The notes: generated from the letters alone by a model not told the origin. Shown: positions 28,662-38,005, counted from the first letter of the stretch. The stretch is 64,000 nucleotides of DNA from Micromonospora tarapacensis (GCF_019697375.1 NZ_JAHCDI010000004.1:5505324-5569323); one strand, 5' to 3'. Program-made: numbers and translations.

Positions 28662-31192
28662 GCCAGATGATGCGGAGTGCGGTTCGAAGCGTGCTCGCGA
28701 GTCGGGGTCGGTTCGTGCTAACGGGCACGGCGATCATGCTGTCGGTGGCGTTCCTCGTCGCGACGCTGGTGCTGTCCGACTCGATGCGTGGCCGAGCGGC
28801 CGGTGACATCGCCGAAGCGTTGGCGGGGACGGATGCCGTGGTGCAGGGCGTCGTCCTCGGCGAGCCCGGCGGAGGGCCGGGAGATCCGGAAAGGTCGGTT
28901 CGGCGATCACTGGATCCGGACATCACCGAGCGCGTGGCTACGGTCGATGTCGTCGACGGGGCCGCCTCGCAATGGGTCGGCTTCGCGAAGCTGGTCGTCG
29001 ATGGATCGTCAGTCGGAACCGGCACGGCGAGCGACGTCGGTCGCAACTGGGTCGCCGACCCGGCGCTCAATCCGTTCCGGCTCACGAGCGGGCGACCACC
29101 GACCGAGGTCGGAGAGGTCGTGATCGATCGGTCGCTCGCCGGTGACGCAGGCTTGGCTCCGGGTGACGTCGTACAGATCCTGACCACGACGGGGATGTAC
29201 GACGCGACCATCACCGGTGTCGCGACGTTCGCGTCGGCGGACGCGGCACCGTTGCAGCGAACGGTGCTGTTGCCCGACGGAGCGGTGTCCGCCTGGCTCG
29301 ACACTGCGGCGCCGACGGAGGTGCTCGTCGACGTCGCGGAGGGCGCTGACCGCGCCGAGGTGCTCGGCCGATTGTCGGCGCTGACTGATGCCGAGGTCAT
29401 CGACGGGCCCGACTACATCCGGACGATGCAGGACGCCGCGACGTCACCGCTGCAGTTCCTGACCGTGTTTCTCCTGGCCTTCGCCGTGGTCGCGGTGTTG
29501 ATCGGTGTGACGATCATCTTCAACACGTTCGCGCTCACCGTCGCCCGCCGCCGGCGGGAGTCGGCGCTGCTGCGTGCGATCGGTGCGGAACGACGCCAAC
29601 TGCTCGGCGGAGTGGTGATCGAGGCGGCGCTCGTCGGGACGATCGCCACGCTCGTCGGCCTCGTCTGCGGGGTCGCGGGAGTGGGCGCGCTGCGCTGGCT
29701 CGTCGGACTCGCCGGGATCACGTTGCTCACCGGGCCGTCGATCGTGAGTACGACCTCGATCGCGGTCGCCGCGACCGTCGGTATCGGCGCAACGATCCTG
29801 TCGGCATGGATCCCGGCTCGCCGCGCGGCGGCGACACCGCCGATCGAGGCGCTGCGCGAGAGCGCGGCGGAACCCCGGGTCGTGAGTCCGGCGCGAACTG
29901 CGAGCGGGCTCGTGCTCGCCGCGGTGGCGATCGCTGGAGGAGCTGTGGCTGTGGTGCGCTCGAGCGCGACGTGGGTCGTACTCGTCGTTGCCATCGTCCC
30001 GGCGCTCGTGTTGTGTGGCCCGGCGATCGTGACCGCCGCAGCGCGTGGGAGCGCTCAAGTGGCCCGTCGCGCCGCCGGTGTGTGTGGCTCGATCGCAGCG
30101 GGCAACCTGGCTGCGAGCCCTCGTCGATCGGCGTCGACGGCGCTCACGCTCATGCTCGGCACCGCGATGGTGACGATGTTCGCGATCTTCGCGAGCTCAC
30201 TGACGAGCGCGGTCGGGACGGACGTTCGTGAAGGACTGCAGGCCGACCTGGTGGTCACGTCGGCGACCGCCGACTTCCCGACGATCGACCCCACCCTGGC
30301 CGGCCGGATCGCAGCGCTGCCCGACGTCGACGCAGTCGCTGCGCTGTCGATCGCCGAAGGAATCGCGGCAGGTAAAGCCGAGGCGATCGGCGGCATCGAC
30401 CCGACCGCACTGCCCACCATGTTCGACCTCGACCCGATCGCCGGCGACCTCGCCGACCTGAGCAAGGGGGGCGTGGCCGTGGTCGGCGACGACCCGGCGC
30501 TGCTTGGCGGCACCCTCGCGATCGAGTTCGAACGCTCGACACTCGAGGCGCCGATCGTTGCCGTGGTGGCGAGGAGCACCGGCGGGTTCGAAGCCCCTTT
30601 GTACTTCGTCGACCGTGCGACACTCGACGCCTTCGTCGGTCGTCTGCTCGACGCTCTGTTGTTCGTCGACCTCGCCGACGGAGTGGTCGCGGACGCCGAG
30701 GAAGACGTGAGGGCGCTGGTCCGAGCCACGCCCGGGTCGTTCTTCGAGACCCGGGCAGAACACGTCGCCAACAGCGGGAGCGAAATCGCCGCGTTCCGGA
30801 ACTTTATCGACGGGATGCTCCTCCTCGCGAGCTTCATCGCGCTCCTCGGAGTCGCCAACACCACGGCGCTCGCGATCAATGAACGCTCTGGAGAGCTCGG
30901 GCTGCTGCGAGCGGTCGGCGCGACTCGCCGAGAGCTGCGTCGAATCGTGCGGCTCGAGGTGGCACTCCTGTCGTTCGTGGCAGCATCGATCGGTATCGCC
31001 GTCGCAGTCGGCTTCGGCTGGGCGCTGATCGACGTCACCGGTGGCGCGGAGATCCCATCCGTCGTCGTACCGTGGTCCCGCCTCGCAGTGACGCTCGTCG
31101 TTGCGGTCACAGCCGGCGTCGTCGCTGCAGCGTGGCCCGCGTTCCGGGTCTCCCGGGTGCCCGTGCTCGAGCTGGCGGGCCGGGACCGCTGA
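28658..31192 (+). CDS. FtsX-like ABC permease, full-length two-domain type
   Basis: 844 residues. One N-terminal transmembrane helix (~22-42) is followed by a large extracytoplasmic MacB-like domain to ~255. A first FtsX core of three helices comes next (LTVFLLAFAVVAVLIGVTIIFNTFALTVARRR region), then further helices near 340-470, a second extracytoplasmic domain, and a second FtsX core at the C-terminus (LLASFIALLGVANTTALAI, then GWALIDV and the final helix). The repeated RRRRESALLRAIGAERRQL and RSGELGLLRAVGATRRELR signatures mark both FtsX cores. With the overlapping ATPase it forms a type VII ABC exporter. The substrate is unknown. Confidence 0.9.
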
Positions 31193-31403
31193 TGCGCAGG
31201 TCCTGCGCCTGGACCGGGCGGCCGTTACGTGCCTCTGGCCGACGACTTCGTGGCGTCGCGTCACAGGATGCGAGGCGGCTCAGTCGAAGTGGATTCGCAT
31301 CAGCCTTCTGGCGGCCCAGTCGTCTGGATGGGTCGGCCTGACGGCCCGGATCTCCCCTGGCCTGAACGTCTTGCGGGCGCTGCTTTAATTTCGCGGGTGC
31401 GGC
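31193..31403. other. gene-free stretch between the exporter and VapBC
   Basis: No gene or clear regulatory site is recognised. The exporter and vapC end towards each other here, so it should contain terminators, but no strong hairpin with a T-run was identified. Confidence 0.4.
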
Positions 31404-31820
31404 TCAACTGGGCAGGGTTTCGATCGGCTGGCCGGTGAGCGTGGCGATGAGGTCGAAGTCCTTGTCGACGGCCAAGACGGTCAGTCCGGTCTTTTCGGCG
31501 GTTGCGGCGATCAGCAGGTCGGGGATTGACGGGGCACGGTGTTGGCCGCGGTCGGCGAGCAGCATCTGCACTTCCAGCGCCCGGTCCTCGATTGCGGGTG
31601 TGAGGTGTTCGACCGGCATCAGTGACAGCGGTGGGGCAGCGAACTGTCGGCGTCCCGCCTCTCCGGAGCGCGCCGAGTAGCCGAGTTCGAGGCGCGTGAT
31701 GGTGGAGAGCCGGACGAGGCCACGGCTGATGCGTGCGCTCCACTCGTCGCGGTTCGCTGTTTGACCAAGCTGGAGGCGTACGTACGCGGACTTGTCGATC
31801 AGCCAGCTCGTCACCGCCAC
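31404..31820 (-). CDS. vapC: VapC-type PIN-domain ribonuclease toxin
   Basis: 138 residues with the PIN-domain acidic set: Asp9 (WLIDKSAY), Glu45 (ITRLELGY), Asp101 ([12 protein letters not shown]) and Asp119 (AVDKDFD). These coordinate divalent metal in the family, which cleaves RNA (tRNA or rRNA) and arrests growth when free of antitoxin. Its start overlaps the end of the vapB antitoxin by 10 nt, the usual arrangement. The pair lies between an exporter operon and a dead integrase, consistent with a mobile stabilising module. Confidence 0.92.
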   Translation of the reverse strand: MAVTSWLIDKSAYVRLQLGQTANRDEWSARISRGLVRLSTITRLELGYSARSGEAGRRQFAAPPLSLMPVEHLTPAIEDRALEVQMLLADRGQHRAPSIPDLLIAATAEKTGLTVLAVDKDFDLIATLTGQPIETLPS

Positions 31821-32035
31821 GCGGTCTCCATCACCGTAGGGTCGGCGAGGTCGGCGAAGGCCTCTGCGGACCGTTGCCAGTCCTCGGCGGTGACCGTCCG
31901 GTCGCTGGCAGGGCTGATGTTCTCCTCGAACTTGCGGCGTAGGTACTCGTTGCGAGACAGCCCGAGGCTGGCGGCTGCGGCGTCGATGCGGTCCACGGCT
32001 TCTTGACTGAGATCACGGACGAGGATGTTGGGCAT
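31811..32035 (-). CDS. vapB: VapB-type antitoxin
   Basis: 74 residues from ATG 32035, with GAGAGG 7 nt upstream. The N-terminus reads [17 protein letters not shown], then [15 protein letters not shown], a ribbon-helix-helix DNA-binding fold. The acidic and aromatic C-terminal half ([13 protein letters not shown]) should wrap the VapC active site. It overlaps vapC by 10 nt. Autorepression at the palindrome just upstream is likely. Confidence 0.9.
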   Translation of the reverse strand: MPNILVRDLSQEAVDRIDAAAASLGLSRNEYLRRKFEENISPASDRTVTAEDWQRSAEAFADLADPTVMETAWR

Positions 32036-32055
32036 GTAGCACCTCTCTGGGAGGA

Positions 32056-32073
32056 ATGATATCACGATATCAT
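32056..32073. promoter_or_regulatory. vapBC operator palindrome
   Basis: ATGATATC-AC-GATATCAT is a perfect 8-bp inverted repeat with a 2-bp spacer, AT-rich in an otherwise GC-rich region, 20 bp upstream of the vapB start. RHH antitoxins bind such sites to repress their own operon. Confidence 0.75.
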
Positions 32074-32254
32074 GCCGACGATGGCGTGAACGCGGATCCG
32101 GAGCGGTTGCCGCACATGCCTCGTTGGCCCACGGGCGGGTCGAGCCGCCCCCGGCGGGCACGAGCCCACGGTCGCCTGCTGTGATGGTGCTCCGTTGGTG
32201 CTGGGATGTCCGGTACTTGATCAGCGCGAACCGATCGGAATCGGCAACGGACGC

Positions 32255-32860
32255 CTTGCTCACCCGACCATTTTACGCCCGATCTTGACCCCCCAGCGGC
32301 TGTAGCACGAGGGCGCCGGTGGCGTCGGCGCAGCGGCGTTGACTGTCGGGGAGGACGCTGGTGTAGGTGTCGGCGGTGACCACGATGCTGGAGTGCCGAG
32401 CAGGTCCTGCAGGGTCTTGAGGTCCGCGCCGGCCTCGTGGGCGAGTGATGCGGCGCCGTGCCAAAGGTCGTGCGGGCGAACTGGGGGTGGCCGGCGCGGT
32501 TGGTGAGGGTCCGGAAGCGTGTAGTGGCGTAGCTCGGGTTGATCGGTTCGCCGTCTTTGCGGGTGAGCACGTAGCCGGACTCGACCCACACCTTCCCGGC
32601 GGCGTGCCGCTTGTCGCGTTGGGCGAGTTGGTGGCGGCGGTGTGCTCGCAGGATTCGGACAGTGTGCTTGTCGAGGGCGACGGCGCGGCGGCTGGCGGCG
32701 GTCTTGGGTTCGCCTTCGACGACGGTGTAGCCGGCGGTGGTGCGCTGACGTTCGACGAAGAGCAGCCCCCGTTCGAGGTCGACCGCGGCCCACGCCGCCG
32801 AGTATCTGGGAGGCCATGACCACGGCCAGGGTGCGCCGTTGCAGTGCGTCGGGTTCTCGA
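32255..32860 (-). pseudogene. tyrosine integrase remnant with frameshifts
   Basis: Minus-strand frames carry successive parts of an actinomycete tyrosine integrase: VDLERGLLFVERQRT, SRRAVALDKHTVRIL, KRHAAGKVWVESGYV and NPSYATTRFRTLTNRAG. In a second frame it reads HDLWHGAASLAHEAGADLKT, and in a third HSSIVVTADTYTSVLP with the catalytic Tyr. At least two frameshifts separate these and the N-terminal domain is missing. A GGTGCTC direct repeat lies 60 bp beyond its 3' end, as at other integrase-associated sites in the window. Confidence 0.8.
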
Positions 32861-32875
32861 TGGTGCTGGTGGAAG

Positions 32876-34135
32876 TTACGTGGGGGTGGGTTCCTTGTTG
32901 CGGGGGTGGGTTTCGTACATGCGGGCCCCGACGAGCAGTCCGGACGCGGCGGTGAGGGCGGCGACGGTCCAGACGGCGGCGCGGATGCCGGCGAGGTCGG
33001 CGACGATGCCGGCGAGTAGGGCGCCGACGGCGAAGCCGCCGTCGCGCCAGAGTCGGTAGACGCCGACGGCGCGGGCCCGCCAGCGGGGATGGGCGGCGTC
33101 GGAGATCGTGGCCAGCAGCGTTGGATAGACCGCAGCTGTGCCGGCGCCGAGCAGTACCGCAGCCAGCGCCCATACCGTGAACGAGTCGGCGACCGCGATT
33201 GTCGCGAGGGCGGCGGCCTGGGCGAGCATGCCGGCGACGATGAACGGTTTACGCCCCCACCGGTCGGAGGCGGGGCCGGTGGCGAGCTGGCCGAGACCCC
33301 ATACGGCGGGGTAGAGGGCTGCGAGGGCGCCGATTTGGGTCAGCGATAGCCCGGCGGCGGCGAACAGCAGAGGGAACAGTCCCCACGCCAGGCCGTCGTT
33401 GAGGTTGTTGACCATACCGGCCTGGCTGGCCGAGGAGAGGGCCGGCTCGCGCCAGCTGACCAGCGCGAACACGCTGCGGGTGGACAGATCCCCGCCGCCA
33501 CTGGCGTGGGTACTGGCTTCGTGCCGGGCATGGTCACGGGTTTCGCGGACGAAGATCAGGGAGAGGCCCAGTCCGAGGGCGACGTAGGCGGCGGTGAGCA
33601 GGAACGGCGCCGGACGCATCCCGTGCTGCGCGGCGAGGGCGCCGGTGGCCATTGCGGTGGCCGCGACGGCGAGGTAGCCGGCGGCTTCGTTCAATCCCAT
33701 GGCGAGGCCGCGGCGTTCCGGGCCGGCGAGGTCGATTTTCATGATGACGGTGGTGGACCAGGCCAGGCCTTGGTTGATGCCGAGAAGCACGTTCGCGGCG
33801 ATGATCCAGCCCCAGCTCGGGGCCCAGATCAGCATGGCGGGGATGGGGATGGCGACCAGCCAGCCTGCGATCAGGACAGGTTTGCGTCCATAGCGGTCGG
33901 CGAGGGTGCCGGCGAAGAAGTTGGTGGCGGCTTTGGTGATGCCGAACGCCAGGATGTAGGTGAGTGCCGCGGTGTAGCCGTCGAGGTGGAACTCCTGCTC
34001 GGCGAGTGGGGTGAGCACGGTGCGTTCGGAGCCGAGGACGCCGCCGACGAGGGCGTTGACGACGACGAGCAGGGTGAACTGGGCGGCGTTGACGGCGAGA
34101 CCGAGTCGTGGGCCGTCGGTGGCCGGGGCGGTCAT
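32876..34135 (-). CDS. MFS transporter in the reactive-sulfur cluster
   Basis: 419 residues from ATG 34135 with about 12 hydrophobic segments. Major-facilitator signatures appear twice: GTLADRYGRKPVLIAG after helix 2 and GPASDRWGRKPFIVAG after helix 8. ATGA overlap with the persulfide dioxygenase-rhodanese gene shows one operon. The substrate is unknown. Co-occurrence with rhodanese and TusA genes suggests export or import of a sulfur compound such as thiosulfate or sulfite, which is inference from context only. Confidence 0.85.
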   Translation of the reverse strand: MTAPATDGPRLGLAVNAAQFTLLVVVNALVGGVLGSERTVLTPLAEQEFHLDGYTAALTYILAFGITKAATNFFAGTLADRYGRKPVLIAGWLVAIPIPAMLIWAPSWGWIIAANVLLGINQGLAWSTTVIMKIDLAGPERRGLAMGLNEAAGYLAVAATAMATGALAAQHGMRPAPFLLTAAYVALGLGLSLIFVRETRDHARHEASTHASGGGDLSTRSVFALVSWREPALSSASQAGMVNNLNDGLAWGLFPLLFAAAGLSLTQIGALAALYPAVWGLGQLATGPASDRWGRKPFIVAGMLAQAAALATIAVADSFTVWALAAVLLGAGTAAVYPTLLATISDAAHPRWRARAVGVYRLWRDGGFAVGALLAGIVADLAGIRAAVWTVAALTAASGLLVGARMYETHPRNKEPTPT

Positions 34136-35469
34136 CGTCCCTTCCGCAAGGTGTTGCCGGTGGCGGCGGCCCAGTCGGCGGGGCCCCCGACGAGCACGCC
34201 GAGGTCGTGGTGGCCGGCGCGTTCGAGCAGGGTGGCGGCGGTCATGGCGCGTTCGCCGTGGCCGCACATCACGACGGTGGGGCCGTCCGGTGCGGCGGCA
34301 GAGGTGGGCAGGTCGCCGAGTTCGATGTGGGTCGCGGTGGGCAGGTGCCCGGCTGTGTATTCGTTGTCCTGGCGGATGTCGAGAACCTGGGCGTCGACGC
34401 GATCGGGGGTGACCAGCTGGGTGGTGGTGACCTGGCCGGTCCAGGCGTCCATGCCGCCGGTGAGTTCTCCTGCGATGTGCTCGACACCGATGTTCAAGGC
34501 CGGCCAGAGGACGTCGGCGGGGTCCTGGTCGCGGTTGCGGACGACGATGATCGGAGCGTCACGGCCGACGATCCAGCCGAGCCAGGTCGCGAACTGTGCG
34601 CGCAGCGGAATCGCGACGGCACCCGGGATGTGTCCAGCGGCGACGTCGGCAACGGGGCGGACGTCGACGACGGTCGCGCCGTCGGCCAGCATCCGTTTCA
34701 CCTGTTCAGTGGTCAGAGGGGGCAGTTGCGGCTGGTTGTCGAGTACGGCGGGGCCCTGCCGGTTGACCTCGGCCAGCCACCGGAAGTAGGCCGGGTAGGA
34801 GCCCAGCGAGGCGAGGAGCCGCTCGGCGAAGGTGTCGGCGTCGGGTGCGCTCAGCAGCGGGTTGCCTGACTTCTCGGCACCGATCGTGGAGGTTCGTGCC
34901 GTACCGGGAGGTGCCGAGCAGAACGAGCCGGCGCCGTGCGTGGGCCACACCTGCGTGCTGTCGGGCAGTTCGGTGAGCCGGCGTAGGGAGGCGTACTGGG
35001 CGTGGGCGAGCTCCACGGCACGGTCGTCACCGAGCAGATCGGTACGAGCGGCCGAGCCGACGATCAGGGAGCCACCGGTGAACACACCCACCGGACTCGC
35101 GCCGTCAAGGAGCAGAAACGACAGATGCTCGTCGGTGTGCCCTGGTGTGGCGATCGCGCGCAGGGTGAGGCCGCCGAGGTCCACCTCGTCGCCGTCGGCC
35201 AGGCCACGGTGCTCGAAGGCGCGCGCTCCGGCCGCCGAGGCGAGGATCTGCGCCCGGTCGGTCGCGGCCAGCTGCACCGCGCCCGACAGGAAGTCGGCAT
35301 GCAGATGGGTGTCGGCGGCCCAGGCGACTTTCAGTCCGCGCCGTTCGACTGCGGCGCGCATGACGCGCAGGTCACGAGGGGCGTCCACGGCCAGGGCGCG
35401 GCCGTCGCCGACATCGAGCAGGTAGGCGCTGTTCCCCAGTCCTTCGTCGATCAGGGGCACCAGGTGCAT
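34132..35469 (-). CDS. persulfide dioxygenase-like MBL domain fused to two rhodanese domains
   Basis: 445 residues from ATG 35469. The N-terminal ~220 residues form a metallo-beta-lactamase fold: THLHADFLSGA, then TPGHTDEHLSFLL and VGSAARTDLLG. These supply the two His and one Asp that bind a single iron in ETHE1-type persulfide dioxygenases. Two rhodanese domains follow. In the first (VVDVRPVADVAAGHIPGA) the catalytic position reads VVRNRDQ without Cys. The second (VLDIRQDNEYTAGHLP) keeps the catalytic Cys in VMCGHGERA. The family oxidises glutathione- or thiol-bound persulfide to sulfite, with rhodanese moving sulfane sulfur. It is divergent from the ArsR-rhodanese regulator. Confidence 0.9.
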   Translation of the reverse strand: MHLVPLIDEGLGNSAYLLDVGDGRALAVDAPRDLRVMRAAVERRGLKVAWAADTHLHADFLSGAVQLAATDRAQILASAAGARAFEHRGLADGDEVDLGGLTLRAIATPGHTDEHLSFLLLDGASPVGVFTGGSLIVGSAARTDLLGDDRAVELAHAQYASLRRLTELPDSTQVWPTHGAGSFCSAPPGTARTSTIGAEKSGNPLLSAPDADTFAERLLASLGSYPAYFRWLAEVNRQGPAVLDNQPQLPPLTTEQVKRMLADGATVVDVRPVADVAAGHIPGAVAIPLRAQFATWLGWIVGRDAPIIVVRNRDQDPADVLWPALNIGVEHIAGELTGGMDAWTGQVTTTQLVTPDRVDAQVLDIRQDNEYTAGHLPTATHIELGDLPTSAAAPDGPTVVMCGHGERAMTAATLLERAGHHDLGVLVGGPADWAAATGNTLRKGR

Positions 35470-35510
35470 GACACCCTCTTTCTCGTGTGGTGGGCTGACC
35501 CTCATTCTCC

Positions 35511-35536
35511 TACACTATTCCATGAAACTTTGGAGG
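35511..35536. promoter_or_regulatory. candidate ArsR operator between divergent sulfur genes
   Basis: The only AT-rich stretch in the 75-bp gap between the two operons contains TACACT and the short dyad TCCA-N8-TGGA overlapping the GGAGG ribosome site (35532-35536) of the ArsR-rhodanese gene. An operator here could control both directions. The dyad is weak. Confidence 0.4.
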
Positions 35537-35544
35537 ATGGTACC

Positions 35545-36201
35545 GTGGGTGATCCAACCGGCAAGGCCGAGTTGTTCGACGCTCTTGCCCGCGTCGGGAA
35601 GGCGCTGGGCAGCGGGAAGCGACTGGAGCTGCTGGACCTGCTCGCTCAAGGCGAACGCAGCGTCGAGCGTCTCGCCACCGCGGCCGGTCTCGGCCTGACC
35701 ACCTGCTCGGCCCACCTGCAGACGCTGCGGCAGGCGGGCCTGGTCACGACCCGCCGCGACGGCACGAAGATCCACTACCGGCTGGCGGGGCCGGACGTCG
35801 CCGCCCTCTACGCGCTGCTCCGTGACGTCGCCGGCGCCCGCAACGCTGAGGCGGCTGCCGCCCGCGACGCCTACCTCGGCCTGGGCGACACCGAAGCCGT
35901 CGACCGCGACGAACTGCGCCGCCGCCTCGCCACCGGAGCGGTGATCGCGGTGGACGTCCGTCCGGCGGAGGAGTACGCCGCCGGGCATATCCCCGGCGCG
36001 GTCTCCATCCCCCTGGACCAGCTCGCCGACCGGATCACCGACCTACCCGCCGACATCGAGGTGGTCGCCTACTGCCGCGGCGCCTACTGCGTGTTCGCCC
36101 ACGAGGCGGTCCGGCTACTCACCGCCCACGGCCGCCACGCGGTACGACTGGCCGACGGGATGCTCGAATGGCGCCGCGACCAACTGCCGATCGCAGCATG
36201 A
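35545..36201 (+). CDS. ArsR-family regulator fused to a rhodanese domain
   Basis: GTG 35545 lies 8 nt after GGAGG and gives 218 residues. Residues ~1-100 form an ArsR winged helix (RLELLDLLAQGERSVERLA, then LTTCSAHLQTLRQAGLVTTRRDGTKIHYRL). Residues ~120-218 form a rhodanese domain (AVDVRPAEEYAAGHIPGAVSIPL) with the loop YCRGAYCVFAHEA. The two Cys of CRGAYC could sense persulfide or polysulfide by forming a sulfur bridge, as proposed for sulfide-responsive ArsR repressors. It is transcribed away from the persulfide dioxygenase gene and overlaps the TusA-like gene by 4 nt. Confidence 0.9.
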   Translation: MGDPTGKAELFDALARVGKALGSGKRLELLDLLAQGERSVERLATAAGLGLTTCSAHLQTLRQAGLVTTRRDGTKIHYRLAGPDVAALYALLRDVAGARNAEAAAARDAYLGLGDTEAVDRDELRRRLATGAVIAVDVRPAEEYAAGHIPGAVSIPLDQLADRITDLPADIEVVAYCRGAYCVFAHEAVRLLTAHGRHAVRLADGMLEWRRDQLPIAA

Positions 36202-36476
36202 CCCCGATCGTCCTCGACGGCGGCGACCGCCGCTGCGTCCTGCTCCTGCTCGAACTGCGCCGACTGACCACCACCGTGCCTAGCGGCGCGCTCATCCGTC
36301 TGATCGCCAGCGACCCGGCCGCGCCGCTGGATCTGCCGGCCTGGTGCCACCTGACCGGCCACGCCTACCTCGGCCCCGTGCCCGGCGAGCACCCCACATA
36401 CGCGGTGCAGGTGGCCGACGTTACCGCGCTCACCGATCCACAGTCCCCGTGGCGACCTGCGCCAACCGGCCCATGA
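36198..36476 (+). CDS. TusA-like sulfur carrier protein
   Basis: 92 residues from ATG 36198, overlapping the regulator stop (ATGA). The pattern LDGGDRRCVLLLLELRRL matches the TusA/SirA N-terminus, where a Cys-Pro pair normally carries sulfur. Here the Cys is kept but Pro is replaced by Val. DPAAPLDLPAWCHLTGHAYLG matches the second half of the family. A sulfur-relay role with the rhodanese proteins next door is likely. Its 3' end overlaps the convergent marR gene by 47 bp. Confidence 0.8.
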   Translation: MTPIVLDGGDRRCVLLLLELRRLTTTVPSGALIRLIASDPAAPLDLPAWCHLTGHAYLGPVPGEHPTYAVQVADVTALTDPQSPWRPAPTGP

Positions 36477-36909
36477 CCAGGTCCATGCTCGCCACGAACT
36501 GCCGCACCTGCTCGTCCGGTAGCCCGGCGAAGAGATAGGCCGAATGCCGCTCGTACTCGGCGGCCAGCCTGGCGGTCACCGACCTGCCCTGATCCGTCAG
36601 CTGCACCAGCAGCGCCCGCCGGTCCTCCGGATGCGCCACCCGCCGCACGAACCCGGACTGCTCGAGGCCATCGACCAGCGCCGTGACGTTGCGCGCCGTC
36701 ACCCCGATCGCCCGCGCCAGCGCCCGCTGCGTCTGCGGCCCGTTACGGTGCACCAGCCACACCACCGAGGCCCGGGGACGGCTCAACCCGTGCGCCGTCA
36801 GCCCGGCTTCCATGTAGTGCTGCACCGACGTCGCGAACGCGAACACCCGCTCCAGGACGGCCGGGAAGTCCGAGCACGCCTCCGGGCTAGTATTGTGTAT
36901 GCCATTCAC
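36430..36909 (-). CDS. MarR-family transcriptional regulator
   Basis: The start chosen is GTG 36909, with GGGAGG 9 nt upstream, giving 159 residues. The winged helix shows RASVVWLVHRNGPQTQRALARAIGVTARNVTALVDGLEQSG in parts, followed by the wing VRRVAHPEDRRALLVQLTDQG and a C-terminal dimer helix. It is divergent from the methyltransferase-mycoredoxin operon and probably represses it, and itself, through the dyad overlapping its start codon. Confidence 0.88.
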   Translation of the reverse strand: MNGIHNTSPEACSDFPAVLERVFAFATSVQHYMEAGLTAHGLSRPRASVVWLVHRNGPQTQRALARAIGVTARNVTALVDGLEQSGFVRRVAHPEDRRALLVQLTDQGRSVTARLAAEYERHSAYLFAGLPDEQVRQFVASMDLVMGRLAQVATGTVDR

Positions 36910-36912
36910 TAT
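36894..36912. promoter_or_regulatory. candidate MarR operator
   Basis: TTGTGTATGCCATTCACTA is an imperfect 19-bp dyad (14 of 19 positions symmetric), AT-rich, overlapping the GTG start of the marR gene and lying ~50 bp upstream of the methyltransferase start. Confidence 0.5.
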
Positions 36913-36961
36913 GTATAGCCTCCCGGGCAAGGATAGTGGCCACACCGGTTGGAGGCGACCG

Positions 36962-37606
36962 ATGCGACATCCGATCTTCGCCCGCGTCTACGAACTGATC
37001 AGCGTGCAGATGGACCGGGCCGGAGCCGCCGAACACCGCCGCGCACTGACCGAGGGTCTGCACGGTCGGGTGATCGAGATCGGTGCCGGCAACGGCCGCA
37101 TGTTCGCCCACTACCCACCCACGGTCACCGACGTCCTCGCCGTCGAGCCCGAACCCCGGCTCCGCGCTACCGCGCATGCCGCCGCGCGATCCGCGCCGGT
37201 GCCGATCCGGGTCGTCGACGGCCTCTCCGAGGCGCTACCCGCAAGCGACAGCGAGTTCGACGCCGCCGTCACCGCCCTCGTACTCTGTACCGTCCCCGAC
37301 CAGCCGACCGCCTTCGCCGAGATCTACCGAGTGCTCCGGCCCGGCGGCCAGCTGCTGTTCCTCGAACACGTCCTCGCCGAACCCGGCAACCTGCGCCGCG
37401 CCCAGAGGATCGCCGACGTCACGCTATGGCCGCGCCTGTTCGGCGGCTGCCACACCGGCCGCGACACCCTCGCGGCCATCACCGCCGCCGGATTCATCCT
37501 TGGCGAGGTTCACCGGTTCCGGTTCCCGCCGAACGGCCCCACGACCCCTGCGTCCCCGCACATCCGCGGTAGCGCCACCCGTCCCTCCAGGGAGATGTCA
37601 CGATGA
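36962..37606 (+). CDS. class I SAM-dependent methyltransferase
   Basis: ATG 36962 follows GGAGG by 6 nt and gives 214 residues. SAM-binding motif I is VIEIGAGNGRMFAHY, motif II is VLAVEPEPRLRATA, and the later strand motifs are FDAAVTALVLCTVPD and LRPGGQLLFLEHV, as in UbiE/Methyltransf_11 enzymes. The VLCTV motif and ...LFLEHVLAEPG are close to phospholipid or thiol methyltransferases. It overlaps the mycoredoxin gene by 4 nt. Substrate not determined. Confidence 0.9.
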   Translation: MRHPIFARVYELISVQMDRAGAAEHRRALTEGLHGRVIEIGAGNGRMFAHYPPTVTDVLAVEPEPRLRATAHAAARSAPVPIRVVDGLSEALPASDSEFDAAVTALVLCTVPDQPTAFAEIYRVLRPGGQLLFLEHVLAEPGNLRRAQRIADVTLWPRLFGGCHTGRDTLAAITAAGFILGEVHRFRFPPNGPTTPASPHIRGSATRPSREMSR

Positions 37607-37851
37607 GCCAGGCCGAAGTGACCGTCTACAGCCGGCCCGGCTGCCCGTACTGCTACCTCCTGCGTCGCGGACTGCGGCGCAGGGGCGTCACCTTCACCGA
37701 GATTGACATCTGGCAACAGCCGGAAGCCGCTGCTGCGGTACGCGCCGTCGCCGACGGCAACGAGACCGTGCCCACCGTGCACGTCGCCGGCCGATGGCTG
37801 GTCAACCCCCGCGCCGCACACGTGCAGCGCCTCGCCAACAACGGAAAGTAG
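37603..37851 (+). CDS. mycoredoxin/glutaredoxin-like protein
   Basis: 82 residues with the redox motif CPYC (residues 14-17, RPGCPYCYLLRR), the cis-Pro region TVPTVHVAGRW, and a C-terminal helix, as in actinobacterial mycoredoxins that reduce mycothiol mixed disulfides. It is translationally coupled to the methyltransferase (ATGA overlap). Confidence 0.9.
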   Translation: MSQAEVTVYSRPGCPYCYLLRRGLRRRGVTFTEIDIWQQPEAAAAVRAVADGNETVPTVHVAGRWLVNPRAAHVQRLANNGK

Positions 37852-37956
37852 GGCGCGGCTTCGCAAACCGGTGCGCCAGCCGCCGATCGTGAGTTCTCGT
37901 AGCGAGCATCCCGACCTGCGGTCTGCCACGACAACCTCCTCCTCTACACCATCCGC

Positions 37957-37985
37957 TTGACACCATCGTCGGTAAGTCGTAACTT
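37957..37985 (+). promoter_or_regulatory. promoter of the ArsR-SRPBCC operon, probably leaderless
   Basis: TTGACA (37957-37962) is followed after 17 bp by TAACTT (37980-37985), a good -35/-10 pair. The likely transcription start coincides with GTG 37993, so the mRNA would be leaderless. No ribosome site precedes that GTG. Confidence 0.6.
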
Positions 37986-38005
37986 ACCGTTCGTGGTAAC
38001 TTACC
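37971..38005. promoter_or_regulatory. ArsR operator, two GGTAAnTTACC dyads
   Basis: GGTAAGTCGTAACTTACC (37971-37988) is a palindrome with 7-bp arms, and GGTAACTTACC (37995-38005) is a second. The first overlaps the -10 element and the second overlaps the GTG start, an arrangement suited to tight autorepression. Confidence 0.7.
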
